DNA of 64,000 bases from Isoetes taiwanensis (lineage: Eukaryota > Streptophyta > Lycopodiopsida > Isoetales > Isoetaceae). The stretch lies in NCBI GenBank assembly GCA_021234155.1, contig JAJEKV010000016.1:1302001-1366000 (forward strand), given 5' to 3'. Shown one piece after another: positions 10,374 through 22,760 of the stretch; position 1 is the stretch's first letter, and each line of letters opens with the position of its first letter. The translations under genes and the position numbers were made by a program. The notes under the pieces were generated by a model. It was given only the letters and a program-made list of their open reading frames with translations, was not told the origin of the DNA and did not search any database.

Positions 10374-11161
10374 GAATTCCAATGAGCGGCTATGGCGAAC
10401 GAGCTATGGCTGAGAAGCGATGGCGGACGAGGTATAGCAGAGCAATGGCAGAAGTTTGGTTACCAGAGAAATTGTGGGAGAAGTCCGGCATATTGGAGCA
10501 ACTCCGGCGTACTACCATCTTCGCTGGAACCTACTAATCAATCCATTCTCTACCTCAATCTATTTGGCTTGAAAAACCCAAATCTGCCAGATCACAGGAA
10601 CTAAGATGCAGGGGTTATGGAAAGGCTGCCGGCTATGGAGGATCCATCCCCAGGGGATTCACCTTTGATCAGCGTATAACCCATGAGAGTTCAACGGAGG
10701 GGTGTTTTTTGGATCATTTACGTACGTATACGTAGGGGTTAGGGGTGTTTTAGGCACTAATTTGGAGCAATATCTATACACAGAGGGGTCAAATTGCCTT
10801 TTAAAATTGCGTATACAAGGGGGTTTTTTTGCTACCCTCCGAACGCAGATGCCATACCCCCCTTATGTATAAGTGCACCCCCCGAGAATCCATCTGCCAG
10901 GGCAAAAACGGTAGCAAAAGCCCTCTTTTTGCCTGCACCTGAGCATCAAACCCTACAAAAGTGAGAGTTGCTGGGGTCGAAAATGTGGGCATGGCCTGTG
11001 CAACAAGCTAAAAGGCAAAATGCTTGACATGCGGTTCTGCATTGCCTTTAGCCTCTATTGATTGCTCTTTTTCTAAAAATCCCGAGATTTGCATTGTTAC
11101 CGCCGGAGTTATGGAGCACAACAAGAAACAAGGGATTATCAGGGGATTAGAGGGGATTAGA
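10374..11161. other. Intergenic, no gene seen
   Basis: Short frames only. GGGG-rich stretches around 10,725-10,890 are unremarkable. It lies between two MITEs. Confidence 0.4.
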
Positions 11162-11266
11162 GCCGGTTCACACGTTGCCGGTTCACATGCACCATCGCCG
11201 GAGAGGGGGCCTGTTTTGCCCAGTGCAAATTGGCGATGAACGTAAAATGGTGAGCCCAGCCTTAGC
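11162..11266. mobile_element. MITE, same family as 9649-9748
   Basis: The left part carries gttcacatgcaccatcgccg and the right part ggcgatgaacgtaaaatggtgagcc, which pair imperfectly. The central gccggagaggg…cctgttttgcc matches the 9.7-kb copy. Confidence 0.45.
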
Positions 11267-12483
11267 GGCGCCACTCCGCAAACAGTGGAGAGACTTTTAT
11301 GCATTATAAAATTGAAGAAAAAACTCAATAATTTTAAGGAACTAATTAGGGCAAACTTCAGGCCAAAAATCAAGGGCGAACAAAATTGTTGACCAAGAAG
11401 CCAATGTTTCAAACAACTTGCAAAACAGAGATGTGTCTACGTTAAACACGGCTAGAACCGGGAACATCACTTTCAAGGGAAGGGAAAAAAATCAGAGAAC
11501 TCACCCATGTGGCCACATCTTAAGAAAGAGACACGATAAGCAAACGAGATCAAGACAAGACAAAAAGTCAAAAACTTCCAGAGGCATGAACGGGGGGCGC
11601 AGGTACAAGGAGAACGTTAAAATAATGATACAAGGCAGAACAAGGCAATGAGTAAACGAGAGGGGGTCTGGATAAAAATGATGGCCCAGCCAAATCTATG
11701 GGCAGAAAATTCCAGAAAATTGTTAGGTTGGCCTATGCCTTTATGTTTGGTATAATCTAGGAGGGCCTGAACAAGAGGAACCCGTGGCTCTCCACGTGCT
11801 TCCCACTCCTTACCTGGGTCCCAAAGCCTTCATAACATGCTGCCCGCTTGTTTTCTGCACCTTACCAAACCCCTTTCAATCCTTTTCTCAATTCAATTCA
11901 ATTCCTATTTATCATCATTCCTCTTCTGCTCAACATGGTCCCTCCCCTGTCCTTTTATCCTTTTCTTCCATGCCTTTGTTGGTTCAACCTGTAACATCAA
12001 AACATTCATCACACCCTTGCAACTTTTCACTTAATTTCAACTCAGCCCACATGCTCAAATTCTAATCATCCTTGCAATTTTACTTAATTTCAGATAGTTT
12101 GAGATCACCCCACTTTACTTAATGCTAATTGCGAGCTTTTTTGTATTCAATCTTCGAGATGATAAACCACCTCTGGCATCTTTTGCCATGTGCACACAAT
12201 GAGTGGCATTAACCATCATACACCTGCCTAGCAGGCTCTCAATGAATTTCACAGCCTGAACCCGCATTCTAGGTCATCTTGATCTTAGTATCAATGGCAA
12301 ATGCCATCTTTTATTGTCATTGTTGAATATGCAACACTTCATCTGTACAGTTAGTCTCTTTTTTGTTATAGAGCACCTGAGAATGTCCCTCAGTCCCTTC
12401 ATCATATTTGCTTCATGCAGCATGAAGGTAGATACGCTGTAGTAGCCTGTCTAGGGATGCGATAAGACATGAAGGATGCTTAA
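11267..12483. other. Intergenic / 3' flank of the O-fucosyltransferase gene
   Basis: No convincing coding sequence. A 93-codon plus frame at 11,784-12,065 is low-complexity (Ser, Pro, His). The part near 12,480 is probably the 3' UTR of the minus-strand gene. Confidence 0.4.
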
Positions 12484-14668
12484 TCATGTGTCCAGAATTC
12501 TGACAAATTGCTCGTTCAAAGAATGGTCTATTGAGGATCTATTTTTGCAGAGGCATTCTTGTGGATTTGCATAGAAGTAGTCTTCTTCCTTGGGCTTATC
12601 AGCAATTTTTAGGCGCTTTATAGGTAACCCCATTCTACCCTTGTGCATTTGTTTCACAGAAACAGAAAACTCTTCCCATGATATAGCACCATCTGCATAC
12701 AGGTCTAGTAACTGGATTAGGTTCTTCCGGTCTAGTTGAATTGTCTTCCGAAATCCCAAATACCTGCAATAAGGTTTTTAGTCAAACTGATTCCTAATTC
12801 GCACTGCTAATTCCAAATCAAAGTAATTTGCCACATACCTGCGGTGTCCTTCCACCACCTTGGCCATGTTACCATCATAAGTGGGAACAAACACGTCACT
12901 AGCTATAGAAACAACATAATCCAGTGCAGCCATTTGTGATGAGCGGTTACGCAGGGGATCTAGTTCCTGTTTACTTAAGAGCATCTCCTTGCGGACCTGA
13001 CATATTTTCCTTTATGTCAATAGATACCTTATGCACTCTAACATACCTTTATAAGTGTATGTCAATAGATACCTTATGCACTCTAACCTACATTTATTAA
13101 GTGTAAATAATCAATGGCTAAGAGAAGGCAACAAGATCACTAACAATTTTGGGAAAGGCCTTTTGAAGCTCTGTCATTCTCCTCCCATTCCCATATATTT
13201 CACCAGCAGCAATATATATCTGCGTATTGCTATCATAACCAAGCGCCTTCAAAACCAAAGTTGTCTCCTCTGGTGTAAGGGGACATAAACCATCCTTCCT
13301 TTTCTGTTCAGAATTAATGACTTTCTCTTTCCACCAAGGATAGGCATATCTGAAACATGTTTCTTTAGTAAATAGAGGGGATATTGACCATAAACCACAT
13401 AATCAAACTAAAATATACTCGCCCAACCTCATCCTGGTAAGTTCCTCAGCCTCTGAGTCAGTGCAGCCATGCGTACATCCAGAAAATGCGAGCATGTCCA
13501 TCTCATAGCGCAGGTGAAGAACAAGAAATGGCCCTCTTGATCTTAAAATATTAATAAGCTTCTCCCCAAGCCTCTGTATGTGTGGTGCAAACTTAAGGGC
13601 ATGGTAGTTCACTTGGCAACGTAATTTTTGCAACTCAACAGGAAGATCATTGTTTGCCAGACGAGCATCGGTCCGATTTAAATGCAATACCTTATGCTTC
13701 CGAATGAGTGGCAAGATCTATGTGCAGATAAGAAGCAGAATTATTGAACTATTCCATAGTACCTTTGCTATCTAAGGGATGAAGGTATTCACCTGCTGAA
13801 GGTAGTAAGATTCATTCGACCAGCTGATTGGTGGTATACTCATTACTTCTCCACTTTCTAACTTTGGTAAATACTTCACAGGAAGTTTCTTAATTATCCT
13901 CACTTCATTACTAAGAGATGATATAAAATGATTTACTTCAAATATATCGCCAAAATCACTGCAAATAAAGGTGAGAGAATATGACATACTAGCCTGAACC
14001 AATACATCGTAATAAGCTCAGTATAATTGGCATACCTAGGATCGGCCCAGAAGGAGGCCTTATCAAGCTCTGGGACAATCAGAGTAACATTCAAATACTT
14101 TGCAACAGTCACCATATCACAAATCTGCCAGAAAATTATTAGCATTATTGAGTTAAGCAACTTTAACCTTCTTTTGTTAATCTGTTACCCTCAAAAATAC
14201 TTACAGCGGCACGCATCTGATTTAAGCCCCCATTACAAGAGACAAGGAGATAACCATTATTCCTGTATGTCCCTACAAGAAATAACCATACGAGTCATTA
14301 AATCAGTAGATGATTATAGAGTAGTATCTACGAAACCAGACACCACCTGTAGGGTGAAAGAATGAGGACTGCTTACTTGGAGGGATGAAGACTGGCTCCA
14401 AATGAGTGCTTTGAACTTGATTAGCACAAAGTGGCCCATGTCTAAGAAGGGAAGGACGCCATAGCTCCCCTATTGTAGTAAGCTGGATAACACATGTCCA
14501 AAGAAGTATGCTAGTGCTGGCACGAATAAGCCAAACATGAGTCCGAGACCTTGGAAGCATTGGAAATCTAAAGTTGGTAGCCTTAATCTGCGTTGTGAGT
14601 GTCTTCATCTCTGTCTCTTGCCAGTGATCATTATTTACTTCATCTATAGCCAACTCCCCTTTGAGCAT
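12484..14668 (-). CDS. O-fucosyltransferase-family glycosyltransferase (plant DUF246 type)
   Basis: The ATG at 14,668 gives an N-terminal stretch with one hydrophobic segment (about residues 45-65), fitting a type II Golgi membrane anchor. Exons then include [16 protein letters not shown] (14,205-14,272) and [20 protein letters not shown] (14,036-14,124). Next come [13 protein letters not shown] (about 13,960-13,790), [17 protein letters not shown] (13,714-13,430), [12 protein letters not shown] (about 13,350-13,100), [15 protein letters not shown] (about 12,990-12,838) and the C-terminal exon ending [14 protein letters not shown]… at 12,484. Checked junctions are GT-AG with matching phases (14,377/14,272; 14,205/14,124). 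This is the fold that transfers fucose or related sugars from nucleotide sugars; plant members act in the Golgi on proteins or wall polysaccharides. The acceptor cannot be told from sequence. It looks intact. Confidence 0.9.
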
Positions 14669-15412
14669 TGATCTCTGACGCGAAGAATCCTACTCTAGAA
14701 CATTATTTTTGGAACACAATTGCGCCCCAATGTATCTCTAATCCTAGACATATATTTCCCGTGTTTGAGACAACAGAATGAAAACCAATCGCCATTTCAC
14801 AGTTGAAGCTAGACGAATAAGAAAAATGTCCGAAACAAATGTAGAATCGATCTAAATTTAGGCCCTGCTGGGCTTCTGTACATAGCTAAAATGTAAAAGC
14901 TTCTCAAGTTATTGTCCCAAAAGTGGAGATGCCTTGCCACAAGAATAAAGAAGCAAAGCTAAATCTGTTCATTTTTCTTCGTTCTCCACACTGAGTTCCA
15001 GATTGACGAACTACCCACAAACCAAAATCGATCTATGAGTACTTCTGGAGAATGAAAAGTAAGCATTCCGGAGAGAAAGGGCAAAGATTCTCAAAATTTA
15101 ACTATTTTTCGCGAGAGAGCACTCCAAAGAATTTAGGAACAGGGCGTGCGAAATGGGAAAAGTTCCGCCCTCTAGGCCAAAGCTCGGATCAGAAGCGATC
15201 CAAGATCTGGACACCTCTCGGCCTTCCAGGAAAGGCCTCTGTGCTGCTTCAGCTGCCTGGGTGCAGAGCCTTTTCCTATTTTCTTGAAGATCAAAATCTG
15301 GCCGAAGTAAAATTTGGACCAATCCCTTATTTTTACCCGGTCGATAAGTAAAAAGAAAATCCCAGCGTTTTTAGAATAAAACAAGATTCTAACGCACTTC
15401 GCTTTCCGTCCA
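14669..15412. other. 5' flank of the O-fucosyltransferase gene
   Basis: Likely 5' UTR and promoter of the minus-strand gene. Frames on both strands at 15,050-15,435 are overlapping shadows without recognisable content. Confidence 0.4.
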
Positions 15413-17580
15413 ATCAGGTGTCGCCAAGTGGGCACGACACGTCAGCCTAACGGTTATTAAGGGCCCTCTCCACATCGGCTTGCCCTTGCAAAACTTTTAT
15501 TTTTTTTTATTCTGCCTTCCGTCCCAAACATGTCCCTTCATGCAGGATTTGTTCCTAGGTTTCTTTATAGCTGGATTAAAAAAAACATAAAATAATAATA
15601 TATTGATTGCATTAGTATTGTTTCCTTGAACAACCGTGTGCCATTTACATGTAGATGTTTCTTATGCCATGTCCATCCATGTACCTCCATTCTCCATTCT
15701 CAATGCAGCTATTTTTGTCTTCACAATTTAACTTCTGTCTAGTCTCCTTGTAAGCTGAATCATGTGCCATTTACGTGGAGCTGTCTTCGAATGGTGATAA
15801 AAATAAATTCATTCATTCTTATACCATATGGGTCTGTCTGTATACCTCCATTCTACTCTTTGTTTCCTCCATTCTACCCTTTTTTTTTTGGACGGTAAGG
15901 CCTCCATCCTGGTGTTCTTTTTTCTTTTCTTTTTTTTTCTTTTTTACAGTCAGGTTGGTGGGACGTGCACCTACCCAACCGAAGGCCTTATCACTAAGCC
16001 ACATCCTGATGGACCATTCTAAATTCTCAATGCAAATTGTTTTTACAATTTAACTCCTAAAAATTTCTTCCTTCCTTCCTTCCATTGTAAGGTGAATGAA
16101 GCGGGACCATAGACGAGGCAATGGAGGGGAATTTTTACGGCATGCCATATTGGCACCATCCAATTAGACATATGGCGATCACACTGTATCAAGTTTGCTT
16201 TGTTGGGTCTTGCCCTCAACAACCTTACAACATTGCTTGGTTGGGTCCTGCCACCGACCACCTTACAACATTATTTTGTTGGGGTGCAACTCTGAGCAGC
16301 ATCGAATTTGAGGTGTATATTTGTTTTAAGGGTAGGGTGTTTGTATTAGACCAGTTATAATCTTTAATTTTTACATTTGTTCAATAGACCAGTTCTCTTC
16401 TTATCTTATCTTATCTTTATCTTCGTGTGTAAAAGTATGTTACATGTCACAACTTAAATTCTTCTCCATGCCTATCATTGTTGACATTTGTTGTCGGCAT
16501 ATCATTTTCTTGGACCCCCTCCTACTGGTAAGTTGCTTCGATGGATGTTGCATTCAGGTCATGCAACACATTGTCAAACTATCCATGCCACACAATGGTC
16601 CATAGTATACTTGTATAAATTCTCTAATCCCATAGACGGTTTAGTCTATGTCTAAGTGTGTGTCCCCCAGACCAATCGCTCCTTTATCCAATCTGGTGTC
16701 GCCAAGTTGACATGATACATCAACCTAATGGTTATTAAGGGCGCATCTTCATGCCAGCTTTCCTTGTATAAATCTTATTCTGCATTTCGTCTCAAATGTG
16801 TTCCTTAACGCATAAGTTTTATTGATGCAGTCTTTGGGTTTATTCAAAGACTATAAGAACTGAGCAAATAAACTAACAACGACTAAAAAGGTAAGACTAA
16901 AAATACAGACCCATAGAAAAAAGATGCAGAAATGGGAGGTTAAATGTATATTTTAATCTCGAAGGGGGAAAAAAAGAAACATATCATAATAGTATATCTC
17001 TTGGAGCAAACGTATGCCACTTACGCGTGGTTGTTTCGTTAGACCATGTCCATCCCGTTATCCTACATCCTCAATGCAAACTATTTTGATCTTATAATAT
17101 AACTCCTACTTAGTCTCCTTGTAAGGTGAATAGAGAAGGACCATAGAATAGAATATAATAGAATAGAATAGTTTTTTTAACGTCCACGAAGACCAATAGG
17201 TCATGGGACCCATACAACGTGGATGTTATGCATGTGTCCCATAGGCCAGTTATATTCTTTACTTCTGATGTGTGTTCAAAAAAGCAGTTAGTTCTTATGT
17301 GTAAAATTATGATATATGTCACAATTTAAATCCTTGCTTTGTCTCCCTCCCATTGTCAACATCCATGTTAGCATATCATTTTCTTGGACCTCCTCCTACT
17401 GGTAACCAATCAATTGCTTTCTATTCTGTTCTATTCTATTTTTTCAATGGATGATTTATTTGGTGCTAGGGTGTAATCATCAGGTCATAGAACACATTGT
17501 CAAAGTATCCATGCCACACGATGCTCCATAGTCTACTCATATAAATTCTCTTTGTCGACACATAGATTAGTCTTTGACAT
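15413..17580. repeat. Diverged direct duplication
   Basis: Blocks in 15,413-16,650 recur in the same order in 16,687-17,580: the gtgtcgccaagt…ggttattaaggg block (15,418 and 16,692), the tctccttgtaagNtgaat block (15,744 and 17,115), and the catatcattttcttggacc block (16,497 and 17,373). Finally comes a run ending tataaattctct. Unit offset shifts from about 1.27 kb to 0.88 kb, so one copy has an insertion. The first unit also carries, on the minus strand at about 15,893-16,015, a tRNA-like stretch TGGCTTAGTGATAAGGCC followed by an A-rich tail, possibly a SINE fragment. No coding sequence. Confidence 0.55.
17145..17222 (-). mobile_element. LINE 3'-end fragment
   Basis: About 75 bp matching the 3' terminus of the LINE copies at 19.9 and 22.2 kb: the shared run gaccaataggtcatgggacc and a (TATTC)n tail, read on the minus strand. 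It is an extreme 5' truncation. Confidence 0.7.
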
Positions 17581-18189
17581 TCAAAATAATATTCTACTTT
17601 TTTGTATCTACAACCTACTTAATATGCACAAAGCAAGCATTTGGATGTTTGTTTTGTCTGCTTTTATTTTTTGTAGCATAGAACATGTACAAACATGTCA
17701 TTCTAACCATTATTACTTAGTTTTGCTTTCCCCATAGCTTAGAATCTCCCCCTTGCAAGCTTTGCTCTCTGCTCTATCTTAAAGTATTGGTTATATCTTG
17801 TATAAACACTTCCTCTGAGTGGATTATATTTTGCACGCTTTCCAACAAATCAGATTGGGTCAACATTGGGTTATCATACGCTTTACTATGCATTTAATAA
17901 AAGTTTGCTGGAAGGTTGCTTGTCATCTATCTCAAAAAAGAAGGATCCATGTAACTTTGGAAAGTACACATCAACTTTAAACAACCCAAGGAAATGCTAA
18001 AAATATTGACTAAGAAAATGACAAGCATTTGTATAGTTCACATCCCTATCATCAACCCAAAACTACTATTTTTTACTTTGGCATGCTAGAAAATTTGGGG
18101 AGGTTTGGTAACTTAATTATTGTATGAATTTCCTTATCTATGGTCCATCAGCATGATCATTTCCATGGGTTATTATACATAATATATGG
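17581..18189. other. Intergenic, no gene seen
   Basis: AT-rich; no feature recognised. Confidence 0.4.
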
Positions 18190-18760
18190 GAATGGAGTCC
18201 CCGGGAGTAAAGGTTGGGACTCCTACAAAAAAGACATAGGAAAGCAGAGTATTTGCAGATCTAGCAGACAACTCCGGTTATATTTTTGAAAATCCAACAG
18301 AATTTTTGTAGCATTTTTGAAGTCTGGTAGAGTTTTCAATGTCCGACTAAGTTTGTAGAGTTTTATAGTAGACTTGACAAAGTATTTTTAAAGATCCGGC
18401 GAAGATCGTTAAAGAACTTATCTGCAAAAAACACCGTGTGACGAACTCGTACACCCTCGGTCTGTTGTGGCCAAACAAAACTCTACAAATTACTTGCAAT
18501 AATCTATAATGCAAAATGGGTTAGTCATCGTCCATTCTGTAGTGTGGGAAGGTGCCATATGATAGCACGAGATTGCACCCCACTAAAAAACTACGACACT
18601 ATTTTTATTTTGTTTGTGTTTTCCTTTCTACAAGCACAAATAGTAGCTATAACATGCATATTCTCACAGAGATAATCCTTTTGACACCTTTGATGTTTTG
18701 TTATCATGCCTGCCACATTTGGTATCAAAGTCTTGGCCGATTGAGACCAACTTCGTAAAT
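18190..18760 (+). mobile_element. Possible LTR with primer-binding site, relic
   Basis: At about 18,716-18,735 the sequence CA then tttggtatcaaagtc resembles an LTR end followed by a primer-binding site for initiator-Met tRNA (normal form TGGTATCAGAGC). The preceding 500 bp could be the LTR, but no partner LTR or coding sequence is visible. Confidence 0.2.
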
Positions 18761-19233
18761 GCATCATATCATGTGAGATGAGCATTAGAGAAAATTGAGA
18801 GGCAAGTTGCGCAACTAGTGAACATGATCTAAGTAGGTATGGTGTTTTAGTTCAACATATATCGTGATAGAAGGACCATCTCATCTTCTTTCTGTTGTAG
18901 GAAGTGCTAAATACTTAAGATCACAATGCAAATTAGAAGATCACAATTTGAAAGGTACTTTAAGAAGGAAAAAGGTGTCAAATAGTATAAAAAGAAAAAT
19001 TTAATATGCACAAAGATCGAAAGTTGATGTGACACGATATACAGAATGGGGCAAGCAATTTAAAATGAAGGCAGGAAGGGCTAAAACTAAACGAACTAAG
19101 TAGACAAGCTATTTATATCAGCTGAGCATAGCCAATCCAAGGGTTGGAAGGTCAATGATGTAGAATAACTACTGCAGCTTCACCATAGACCTCAATTCCT
19201 ATGCATGCATGCTTCACTAGACTAAACGCGTCT
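18761..19233. other. Intergenic, no gene seen
   Basis: No gene or repeat recognised. Confidence 0.4.
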
Positions 19234-19495
19234 GGGCGTTTAGCCTAGTGGTGATACACTAGGTCTAGCAACTATAGGTCTCGAGTTCGAGACCGCCCAG
19301 AATCGCACTCTGAACTGTTGGGTGTCAAAACCCACAGACGCAATGTAAAGTGGTTGAGTGTCAAAACCCACAGATGCAATGTAAAGTGGTTGAGGGCAGG
19401 GCCCAACAAAGCAATGTAGTGTGGTGTGTGGTCACATGTCCAGTTGGATGCTGCCTAGTGGCGTGACGTTAAAATACTATCTATCTATTTATCTT
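19234..19495 (+). mobile_element. tRNA-derived SINE with LINE-like 3' tail
   Basis: Head: polymerase III A-box-like TTAGCCTAGTGGTGA (about 19,239-19,254) and, about 35 bases on, a B box GAGTTCGAGACC (about 19,284-19,295). Body: an internal direct duplication of a 40-bp unit with gtcaaaacccacagaNgca (19,321-19,400). Tail: gacgttaaaat followed by (CTAT)n to 19,495. The same gacgttaaaat plus short tandem tail ends the LINEs of this window, so the SINE probably uses their machinery (inference). Confidence 0.65.
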
Positions 19496-19871
19496 GATCC
19501 ATATAAAATTGACGAGGAGAAAAGCCCTCTTGCACTGAAAAGTTTGTGCCTACCATTTAGTTGAACAAAAAAAATTATATTATTTATTATAAGGCCATTG
19601 CGAACATTTCTTTGGTTCTAATCTTCTGAAATTGGAGTTTGCAATGTTGTATATGGATCTCTAATTTGTAAATTAAATATATAATTTGCAAGAATTCCAG
19701 AGCGAATGATATATTCTGGAGAAAACAATTGTCATGGTACATACATATATTCATAGAATTAATTAATCAAGTTTGTGATACTTGGGTTGCTGCATGAATT
19801 CTAATGGTCGGTTTAATTGCATATATCCCCCCCCCCCCAAAAAAAAAAAAAAACCAGTATAGATATGTTAA

Positions 19872-21030
19872 AGAATAGAATAGAATAGAATAGTTTTTTT
19901 AACGTCCACGGAGACCAATAGGTCATGGGACCCATACAATGGGCTAGTACAATCATTACTACCAAAGCCCGAAACAAGTGGGCTTTCCGTGGCCAATCAT
20001 GAATTTCTGCGCGAAAACAATTGTTTTGCATTGCATAGAGTGCTCTCCATCCAACAGCCACCCGCTTGGTAATATATTGTTCCCAAAGTGTGTTCTTACA
20101 GAATTCTACACCAAGATACTTGTAGCTATCTACAACTTCAACTTCGCGGCTATCATAGTGCATAGGGGGAACATTGTGACGAGAAGATTGAACTACCAAA
20201 AGCTTGGTCTTTTGGAGATTAACACGCAAACCTGTGTTCTCACAAAACTGTGCAGAGCATGTAAATGTTGCTGCATACTAGCAGCAGTATGTGCCAGAAG
20301 TGCAACATCATCAGCATACATAAGTTGCCTAATGATATAGTGTGCCAAATGTGGACCTCCGCCGCCGATTATCAAGCCATTCTTCCAATTGATCAATGTA
20401 CAAGCCAAAGAGTGTAGGAGATAAATGGCAACCCTGACAAACTCCAATATTGCTAGTGATTTGACTACCTGATGCTGGAAATTTAGCAAAAACACTTTCA
20501 TAGAGCCGATAAACTGCATTTTGAAGATCGTGTGGAACCCCAAGTGCCTGCAAGCGCTGCCAAAGAAGCTCGCGTGGTACTGTATCAAAAGCAGAAGTAA
20601 ATTCCACAAAGCATATATAGAGGTCTTGTTTCAGACTTCGACTATGTTCAATAAGCATGCGCAATGTGAAAATATGGTCTATTGTAGAATGGCATGGACG
20701 AAAGCCTGCCTGTCCTACAGCACGTACACCAGTATGTTCTGCCCATGATGTCAACTGCTTCTCGGTAAGACTGGCTAAGAGCTTTGAAAATATGGAACTT
20801 ACCATGATCATGCGATAATTAGAAGGGTCATGCTTATCACCTGCTTTGTAAATTGGTACAACCTTACTGACAGCCCAAGTTTCTGGCAAGCCTTCTTGCA
20901 AAGCTTGATTTAAAAGAGTAGTGATGATTGGAAGCAATAGCGGACCCCCCCATTTAAGCAATTCTGCTTGCAAACCTTGAAGATCAGGAGACTTGCCATT
21001 AGATAGATGCCGCAGTCCTTCTTTATGTAC
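19872..21030 (-). mobile_element. LINE, 5'-truncated and internally deleted (RT region)
   Basis: Minus-strand frames encode a non-LTR reverse transcriptase: MASLTEKQ-type finger region, GFRPCHSTIDHIFTLRMLIE, then GVCQGCHLSPTLFGLYIDQL and the catalytic YADDVALLAHTAASMQ. The frame at 20,229-19,813 runs from the thumb (VDSYKYLGVEF) straight into 3'-UTR sequence. About 1.2 kb present in the 49-52 kb copy is therefore missing here. The tail is (TATTC)n at 19,872-19,893. A microsatellite tail is typical of RTE-like LINEs rather than poly(A)-tailed L1. Frameshifts make it inactive. Confidence 0.8.
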
Positions 21031-21404
21031 ATGAGGGTGTATACTAATAAGTGTACAAAAAAAGCTTTGATTGGAAGGAAAGTGTAACTATTATATGGTG
21101 GAAAAATCGAAAGAACTTTATAACAGAAAGTTATAACCTGATAACTGTGATAATAACAAATGACCTCAAAATAAAAAGGGGAATTCCAGAGAAGAGATCA
21201 ATGATACTGAGACATTACTTCTATGCTTGTGGATCAGGATCGACGATCTTTTGGTGGATCACTACTTGTAAATTTGGATGCTTGAATAGTTGTTCAAGTA
21301 CTGAGGCTTGAGTGTAAATTTTGGTAATGATAAGGCACAATACAGATTATCATTCTAAGTGCTAATACGCTTGGAATATATTCACTCGATACTATTATGT
21401 CGAA
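21031..21404. other. Intergenic, no gene seen
   Basis: No feature recognised. Confidence 0.4.
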
Positions 21405-21975
21405 TTGCTTGGAATTTCATTCTATCTAGATGCAATTGTACAGAACTTATGTAACTTCTTTCACTTCTCATACTTCTATATTCTTTGCTCAATTGGAAAG
21501 AATCTTTCGAGAGTCTCTTATCCTAGCATCCATTTGTCTACTCTAATTACCATATGGGAGACTTTTATGTGGTATATGTATATCAGCTTAAAGAGCAGAG
21601 ATTGATCTTATAGTAATCTTTGATGCGCTTCTGAAACATTTGTAAATTGCTTGGAATTTCATTCTATTTAGATGCAGTTGTACAAAACTCATGTTCTTTC
21701 ACTTCTCATACTTCTAGATTCTTTGCTACAATTCTTCAGGAATTGGAAATAATCTTTTGAAAGTCTCTTATCCTAGCATAATTTTGTCTACTCTAATTAC
21801 CATATGGGAGACTTTTATGTGGTGTATATATATCAGCTTAAAGAGCAGAATAAAATTGGTGCACATCAAGGATGAAGATGTTGAGATTGCTCTTATAGTA
21901 ATCCTTGATGCGCTTCTAAAACATAATCCTTGCTCTTATAGTAATCCTTGATGCGTTTCTGAAACATTTGTACCT
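21405..21975. repeat. Tandem duplication, unit about 245 bp
   Basis: Blocks such as gcttggaatttcattctatN and taccatatgggagactttta occur at about 21,408 and 21,550, and again at about 21,650 and 21,798. A shorter repeat, ctcttatagtaatccttgat, occurs twice at about 21,891-21,950. Non-coding. Confidence 0.6.
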
Positions 21976-22228
21976 TTTATTGCATATTATATAAAAATTC
22001 GCCCATACAGAAAAGCGGAAAGAGATAAAAGTTTCAACGCTTTGAATAGACCAAATATCATTAAGAGGCTTCATGGACTCCAACAGACAAAATCACCTCT
22101 CTGATGAGGTGACAACAAGCTAAAGGAATCCAGAAAAAGAAGTACAAAGGGGACAACATTGAAAATGAAAGATGTGTAGCTGAGGGGTGTAGCTAAATGT
22201 AGGTAGAAGATGGCAGAGAAGAGTCAAG

Positions 22229-22760
22229 AATAGAATAGAATAGAATAGATTTTTTAACGTCCACGGAGACCAATAGGTCATAGGACCCATACAATGGGCT
22301 AGTACAATCATTACTACTAGGATTAAAAACCTCTGCCTCGAAAGGTTTTCAAGGGAAAAACCTTTGCAGTAATGATGATACTAGACAAGCGGAGATAATG
22401 ACTATTGAGGGCTCAGTAATTGCAGACGTTTATCTAGAACCTCAAGTATGTATAATGCCAAGTCATGCACAGATGGTACTCTGAGAAGTTGTGGAAGCGT
22501 GGAATGGAATGCTAAGGTCAAAAAATGATTCCGGACTATCTCAAAAGCAGGGCAACTCAGAAGAGTATGGCTTTCATCTTCAATAACCTGTAACTGGCAA
22601 CAGACACACAGTCTCGCTTTTCGCGGAAATTGCGGCCGCTCCCATCTACCTGTCTCAATCCGTAGCCTGTGGGACCCCGTGCGAATTGATGCAATAGCTA
22701 CAAGCTTGTTCCTGGACAATGAAGCAAGCAAATAAGCTTGGGGCCCTGGTGCCAAGGTGG
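22229..22760 (-). mobile_element. LINE 3' fragment with C-terminal zinc-knuckle
   Basis: A minus frame at 22,755-22,402 encodes the LINE C-terminus: CVCCQLQVIEDESHTLLSC, a Cys-Cys-His-Cys finger also present in the copies at 40 and 51.6 kb. Then come the 3' UTR and a (TATTC)n tail at 22,229-22,247. The frame is open, but only the last 117 residues are present. Confidence 0.75.

Noticed and set aside
11784-12065. Small plus-strand gene
   Set aside because: Low-complexity Ser/Pro/His composition, overlapping frames and no neighbours or motifs.
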